A DNA stretch of 64,000 nt, taken from contig NC_133005.1 in assembly GCF_048564905.1 (NCBI RefSeq), positions 23,801,501-23,865,500 of the forward strand, in the 5' to 3' direction. The notes under the pieces are model-generated. The model was not told the DNA's origin and made no database searches. It saw nothing but the letters and a program-made list of their open reading frames with translations. Shown here one piece after another: positions 58,690-64,000 of the stretch (positions within the stretch are counted from its first letter, which is position 1; every line of letters begins with the position of its first letter). The stretch is from Vicugna pacos. Its lineage: Eukaryota; Chordata; Mammalia; Artiodactyla; Camelidae. Both the position numbers and the translations under genes were made by a program.

Positions 58690-59500
58690 TTTCTTTTATT
58701 GACTCAACAATAGTTTTGGGGGCTATTTCCATGTTGATAAGAGAGCTGGATCATTCATTTTAATCACTGTATAGTATTCTCTTATTGGAATATATATCCC
58801 ATTTTATTCATCCATCACCCTACTAGTGGACACTTAGATCGTTTCTAATATTTTCCACTAATATAAGAATACTGCAAAGAACATCCTTATAGATGTGACC
58901 TATGCACACTTTAGAAAAAGTTGGCACGTTGCACATTTGCTGCAGAATGAAAGGTAGGGTTGTGCGGCTGTATTCACAGAGCCTATTGGGATATATGTCC
59001 AGTAGTAGAATTGATGGGTTGTAAGGTATATGCATTTTCAACTTTATGAGATGTCGCCAAATTCCCTCTGAAGTGTGAATGTACCAGCAGCATATAAAGA
59101 TTCCCATTTCCCAACCTGCTCACAAACACTTGGCATTGAAACATGTTTTTTTGTCTAGCTGATGTATTTAAAATCATATCTTATAATTGTTTCGATTTAT
59201 GTAGTTCAATTGTGTATTGGCAATTTGAATTTCTTCTGCTAAATGTCCCCTATTTAATGTTTTGCCCACATTTCTTTTGCAGGTTGTGGGGGCATCTTTT
59301 TCTTAATGGTTTGTAGGAGTTCTTTGAATACTAGCCTTTTGTTATAAAAGTTGCAGATTTTTAGTCCTAGTCTGTAATTTGTCTTTTAATCCAATCTACA
59401 ATGTCTTTTGTTATATGGCAGTTTGAATTTTGAGAGAGTCATGGATCAATTTTTACCTTATGAGTTGTGCTTTGTTAAGAAATTGTTTCTCACCACGAGA
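58690..59500 (-). mobile_element. Old L1 fragment
   Basis: AT-rich sequence with antisense L1 phrases such as TCATTTTAATCACTGTATAG, GGACACTTAGATCGTTTC and TTTTGTTATAAAAGTTGCAG. Diverged; family assignment is approximate. Related debris continues after the Tigger copy to about 60420. Confidence 0.5.
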
Positions 59501-59509
59501 TCATAAAAA

Positions 59510-59565
59510 TTATATATATATATATGTATATATATATATGAGAGAGAGAGAGAGGGAGAGAGAGA
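59510..59565. repeat. (TA)n(GA)n compound simple repeat
   Basis: An alternating TA tract turns into a GA tract immediately upstream of the Tigger/MER2-type element. Confidence 0.9.
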
Positions 59566-59569
59566 TGGA

Positions 59570-59777
59570 TATAGAACAACATGGGTTTGAACTGAGCAGG
59601 TCCACTTATATGTGGAGTTTTTCAATAAATACATACTACAGTACTACATGTCAGAGGTTGGTTGAATCCAAAGATGAACTGTGGATAGGGAGGGCCAACC
59701 ATAAAGTTACAGGCTGTTTTTCAACTGCTTGGGGGTTGGTGCCCCAAACCTCTGCATTGTTCAAGGGTCAACTGTAG
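59570..59777 (+). mobile_element. TcMar-Tigger (MER2-type) element
   Basis: Starts GAACAACATGGGTTTGAACTG and ends GTTCAAGGGTCAACTG; these termini are near-complementary, as in Tigger-type elements of about 200 bases. Non-autonomous, no coding. Confidence 0.7.
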
Positions 59778-61007
59778 TCTGAAATATTTGTTTGCCATAT
59801 TTATTCCTTAATCCACTTGAATTAGTCATCTTTTCTTTTACTCTGATGGAAAGCCAGTTTCTCAGTGCCACCTGTTAAGTTCTCCTTTCTCTACCAATTT
59901 ATGATGCCACCTCTATTGTACATCAAGTACACAAACACATACACAAACACACACACACACACACCTGTGCCTGTTTCTAGGATCTCTGTTGTATTCAATT
60001 AATATTTGTCTCTCCCTTCACCATAATGGGACTTGATAGGCAGAGAAGTATGTCTCTGCCCTAACACATACAGTTTGGTTTGACAAGGGCTCTCAAAAAT
60101 CTTGATTGGATTTGGGAAAATACACCTCTTTATGGTACTGAATCTTCCCATGCATGCACATGGTATATACCGTGGTATATCCCTCCACTTATTTAGGCCT
60201 TATTTAATGTCCTTAATTAATGTTTTGTAACTTTCCCTATGAGAATATGAATTGCAGTGTGCTTGTTGGTTTTGTTCACTGCTGTATCCTCAGAGTCAAG
60301 AACAGGGCAGAACATGGAATAGATGCTTAAGAAAAATTTGTTGTTTAATGAAATGTCTTGCATATATTTGAGAGATATATTCCCACATAACATATTTTTG
60401 TTGCTATAAAACAACAAAAATTTTAAAATAGTTTCTAATCAGCTATGCAGATATAGGTATATAGATCCCAGAGTAGTGGGAAGTGAGGCAGAGGACAGGG
60501 AGCCAATACAGGGTGCAATGACGAATAAATTGCCACTTCATGTTATTTGCAGGGGAGAAACAAGATCGCTTTTGTGTTTTAAAGTGCTTTTTGCCAGCAG
60601 TGCAGAGAATGAATTGGAATGGATAGGGCAGACTGGGCACTAGTAAACGGTCAGGAGGCTACTGCAGGATTGAGGTGACTCCTGGCATAAAGTTGGTTCC
60701 TAAGAATAAGAGACAGAGACTGCGAGAGATCAGAAGTGACTGACTGGCCACGTGACCTACTGACCAGGTAACAGTGAGAGATCGAGTAAGGAAACTTAGA
60801 ATCATCGAATTTACCAAAAGCTGACAACTTGTCAGACTCAGCGTTATTAGGTTAAGCGAAGTGCAGTCGGAGGAGGCGCTGGCCAGTGAGTGCCCGCGGC
60901 TAGCAGCCAGTCTCTGGCCGATAGTACCCCAGGTCGCGGAAGAGGGGAGCTGGGAGAGAAATGTTGAGGGAGTAGAGGTGTCTGAGACGCCTTGGCGCGC
61001 AAGAGCG

Positions 61008-61063
61008 CCAATCCGCTCAGTTCAGCTTGTTGCGCAGAGAGGATCGCCCTTGGCTCACCCAAT
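61008..61063 (+). promoter_or_regulatory. TTLL9: Two CCAAT boxes upstream of TTLL9
   Basis: CCAAT occurs at 61008-61012 and again at 61059-61063 in a GC-rich stretch 100-150 bases upstream of the TTLL9 start codon. NF-Y commonly works next to RFX sites, which makes the pairing with the X-box at 61087 plausible. Confidence 0.5.
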
Positions 61064-61086
61064 CAGAGCCGCAGATCTGTCCCTCC

Positions 61087-61100
61087 GTCGCCTTGGCAAC
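61087..61100 (+). promoter_or_regulatory. TTLL9: RFX X-box
   Basis: GTCGCCTTGGCAAC fits the X-box consensus GTNRCC-N(0-3)-RGYAAC at every position, with a two-base spacer. It lies 60 bases upstream of the TTLL9 start codon. RFX2/RFX3 bind such sites in promoters of ciliary genes, and TTLL9 encodes a ciliary/flagellar tubulin-modifying protein, so motif and gene agree. Confidence 0.85.
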
Positions 61101-61159
61101 GAGACGCACAGGCTCGCGCTCAACGCGGCGGCTGTTTGGCTCCCGCCCTGGGGAATCAT

Positions 61160-63961
61160 ATGTCGCGACCGAAGGTAGGAGTGCTTCCCTATCCAGATGT
61201 TTCATCGACCCTAGAGAGGGAGGCAAATCGCAGAGGGATTCAGAAGTTGGCGGGTCCTCGTAAAGATAGTCGGGTTATAATGAGAATGATGAATTTAGAG
61301 AAAAGTCTACAACTCCCATCAGGCTGCGTGACTCCGGAGCCTCTGCGCGAGGCCAAGGAACAGGGTTTGCTGGCGGGAAATTTACCAAACTCTGGGATTC
61401 TAAACTGTACTTAGCGACTTCTGTGACCTTGGGGGAAGCTCAGAATTTTGGATTTCCTGACCTAGAAAAGCTCTTAGAGATCTATTCACCCCGCCGCGCG
61501 CTTGCCACTCGCTCATCCGTTCATAATCCGTCCATCTGTCCATCCATCCATCCATCCCCAAAAGGCTAATTAGTATTTTCCCCCCAGGCTAGCTCAGTGC
61601 TGGCCAATGGGAACACAGCAGTGACTCTGACATGCCCCTGCCCTCTCGGAGTGCACAGGCCAATGCCCCCATTTCAAGACTCGTTAAGATTAGACCCAGA
61701 GACGGGAATGAATTAGTCTACAATCCAGCTCTCCCGCCCCAACCTGCCTCTTATTCCGTGTTTTGCCTCTTATGAATGGCACTTCTATTTCTTTAATTCC
61801 TTCCCACAGCAAAAATGAGTGATTACATTGGGCCCATCCAGATAATCCAGGATAATCCCTCTATTTTAAAGTCAGTTGCTTACTAGTCATAATTCCATCT
61901 ACAACCTTAATTTCCCTTTGCCATGTAATGTAATATTTACAGATTTTGGGGATTAGGACATGGACACACTTTGAAGGAACATTAGCCTATCTACCACAGT
62001 ATACTATCAGCAAATAATTGGGAAATGAAAATTTAAAAATTTACAGTAATACCACAAAATCAAATATCTATGAATAAATCTAATTAAAAATTTCCATACT
62101 GAAAACTAGAAAACATTGTGGAAAGAAATTAAAGACTTAAATTAAGAGACAGGCCAGATTCATGGAATGGTGAACACAATACTTTATGAAGTCACTTCTT
62201 CCAACATGATCTGTACATTCAATACAACCCCAATAAAAATCCCAACATCCTTTTTTTGGTAGAAATTAGCAAGATGATTCTAACATTTATATTGAAGTCC
62301 AGAGGGCCCCAAATTGCAAAGACAGTCTTGGAAAAAGAAAGTAGAGGACTTATGCTACCTGATTTCAAGATTTACTGGAAAGTATGATAATTAAAACAAT
62401 GTTGTAGTGACATAAGAGTAGACAAATAAGTCAATAGAACAAGATAGAGTCTAGAGATAAAGACCCACATAGACGTAGCCAACTGAGTTTTGATAGAAGA
62501 GCCAAAGCATTTCAGTGAGGAAAGGGAAAGTTTTTCAGGCAAAGACTCTGGAGCAACTGAATAAACATACATGAACATGAGAGAATATAAGATACTATGA
62601 AAAAGATTAGGACAGCTGACTGATGCTGGAGCGGTTGAGGGGGGCTTGAATGGACGAACAGGATAAAATTTCACTTGCTCTTACTGGAGGCTTATTTCTG
62701 CTGGTTTTGTAAAGCTGTATCCTCTATCCCCTTCCACTGGCTCTTTGAGGGGTGGGATTGTGTGGTAGGCAGAATTCTAAGGTGGCCCCCAAGATTCCCA
62801 CCCCCAGTATACACACCATGTATAATTCCCTCCCCTTAAGTGTGGGTGGAGCCTGTGCACTTGATGGGATAGTTATTACCATGATTACAATACGATGCAT
62901 AAGACTCCATCATAGCTGACTTGGAGGCGGAGAGGATTGAAAGTCAGAGGGACACGCTCCTGCTGGTCTGGAAGAACACAAACATCCATGTTGTGAACTG
63001 CCTTTGGGGGACACTTTGAGATGAGCTGCATGTGGCCTTTAGGAGCTGAAAGCAGTCCCCAGCCGATGACTAGCAAGTAAATAGGGACCTCAGACCTACA
63101 ATTCAAATAACTGAATTCTGCCAACAAACTGGATGATCTTGGAAGAGGACCCCAAGCCTCAGAGAAGAAACATAACCATAGCCATCACTTTTATTGTTGT
63201 CTTGTGAGATCTGAGCAGAGGATCCAGCTAAAATTTTCCCAGACTTCTGGCCCATGAAAACTGTAAAATATAGATTTGCACTGTTTTAAGCCACTAAGTT
63301 TCTAGTAATTTTTTAATGCAGCAATAGAAAACTAATACAGATGGCGAGTCTGTCTAAACTGCAGAGATCATCCTGCATAGAACCAATTTCCATTTCTTCC
63401 TCAATACCTGCCTTCGGGATCAGTTTTACCAGGACTGAGGACCAAACTGCTTTGGATATGGTTGATCCAGAATAATGCCCACCACCCTTTGAGGATTTGG
63501 AAGGTCTATTTTGGGTGGAAGGAATTAACATTGCTTTGAGTCATTGACCTAGCTTATGGGTCTAATTCACAGTTAGAGCAGAATGTCCTTCTCACAGAGA
63601 CTGCTGAGTTCAGCCCTCAAACTGATGTTCATGTTTGAACCTTTGGAGCATTGAAAACCAGACATTTTACTATGCTAGTCATGCCTGTGGAGTAAGCCTA
63701 CAGTGAGGTGGACCCTTGGATACTTGGGGATTCATTCCAAGGACCATGTTGCTGGGCACATGTTGACCAATGAGAACATGGCCAGGCTGGACCTTCATGT
63801 CTTAGAATCAGGGCACTGTTGAGTCTGATGGTTTGAGCATTTTAATATCTCCAGTAAGTTGAGCTGGGAAGACAGGGTGGATATTCAAAAATAATCACTT
63901 TCCTTTTCTCATAGCAGAATCAGAATTACAAAGGCCATGGATTGCCAAAGGGAAAAGAGCG
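61160..63961 (+). CDS. TTLL9: TTLL9, tubulin tyrosine ligase-like 9 (first two coding exons only)
   Basis: Member of the tubulin ligase-like polyglutamylase family acting on ciliary and sperm-tail tubulin. Exon 1 coding part, 61160-61174, reads MSRPK then GTAGGA. Exon 2, 63918-63961, reads NQNYKGHGLPKGKER then GTGAGT. Joined, they match the N-terminus I recall for human TTLL9 (MSRQKNQNSKGHG...). The acceptor is a tandem TAGCAG: use of the first AG (exon from 63915) would insert one glutamine. The catalytic TTL domain lies downstream, outside the window, so this is the gene's 5' end and not a truncation. A CpG-rich promoter with CCAAT boxes and an X-box precedes it. Exon 2 is short, so the identity depends on both exons together plus gene order. 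Confidence 0.88.
61985..62560 (+). mobile_element. Old L1 ORF2 fragment
   Basis: Sense-strand remains of L1 ORF2: CAATACAACCCCAATAAAAATCCC, AGGGCCCCAAATTGCAAAGAC and GACTTATGCTACCTGATTTCAAG are typical. It is degenerate with no long frame and lies in TTLL9 intron 1. Confidence 0.7.
62762..63340 (+). mobile_element. Solo LTR, ERVL-MaLR type (MLT1-like)
   Basis: Begins near TGTGGTAGGCAGAATTCTAAG and ends GCAATAGAAAACTAATACA, the pattern of the same LTR group as at 57555. An ancient non-coding fossil within TTLL9 intron 1; the family name is from memory. Confidence 0.5.
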
Positions 63962-64000
63962 GTGAGTGGTCCTACCCAATCCAATATACACAGAACCAAC

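Larger units (their letters stand above)
54521..61007. other. Spacer between DUSP15 and TTLL9
   Basis: No coding exon was seen in 6.5 kb. Contents in order: a CCATC-type simple repeat (about 54725-54790), an antisense L2 3' end (about 55380-55470), a hAT-like DNA element split by an L1 (55484-56346), antisense L2 (about 56350-57000), a MaLR-type LTR (57555-58060), a sense MIR (about 58100-58340) with an ATC run (58280-58312), old L1 pieces (58690-59500 and around 59780-60420) and a Tigger/MER2-type element (59570-59777). Confidence 0.6.

Noticed and set aside
1-64000. CRISPR arrays, bacterial operons, phage or rRNA genes
   Set aside because: None seen; the window is vertebrate nuclear DNA with spliced genes and mammalian repeats. 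The regular arrays found are simple repeats or minisatellites.

Overview
This is a window of mammalian nuclear DNA, almost certainly from a camelid. Genes are split by GT-AG introns, MIR and L2 remains are dense, and L1 3' ends are of the cetartiodactyl type. A tRNA-derived SINE at 16795-16919, with the promoter-box layout and tail typical of the camelid vic-1 family, sits between 12-bp target-site duplications. The gene order MYLK2 - FOXS1 - (IRF) - DUSP15 - TTLL9 matches human 20q11.21, except that an extra interferon regulatory factor gene lies between FOXS1 and DUSP15.

Layout. 1-7.6 kb: intergenic DNA, with a possible distal muscle promoter (TATA/MEF2-like box at 2789, splice donor at 2906). 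7.8-21.3 kb (+): MYLK2, skeletal-muscle myosin light chain kinase, 12 coding exons, 642 residues, with an expanded nine-residue repeat near the N-terminus. 21.3-30.0 kb: intergenic, mostly old MIR/L2 debris and one long microsatellite. 30.1-31.3 kb (-): intronless FOXS1. 33.9-42.9 kb (-): eight coding exons of an IRF4/8/9/10-class factor, best explained as IRF10, which is missing from human and mouse. It has intact splice sites, all five DNA-binding tryptophans, and a head-to-head pair of perfect ISREs just upstream of its start codon. 46.1-54.0 kb (-): DUSP15 (VHY phosphatase), seven coding exons, 235 residues, with a stray partial copy of exon 2 in intron 2. 54-61 kb: GC-rich DUSP15 5' flank, then transposon remains. 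61.16-63.96 kb (+): the first two coding exons of TTLL9, a ciliary tubulin ligase-like gene, under a perfect RFX X-box. The rest of TTLL9 lies beyond the window.

The genes do not form one pathway. MYLK2 is a muscle kinase, FOXS1 a forkhead regulator, DUSP15 a myristoylated phosphatase, TTLL9 an axonemal tubulin-modifying enzyme, and the IRF an immune transcription factor that looks interferon-inducible and self-regulating. The IRF gene with its palindromic ISRE promoter is the main discovery candidate. Identities come from remembered protein families and gene order; no database search was run.
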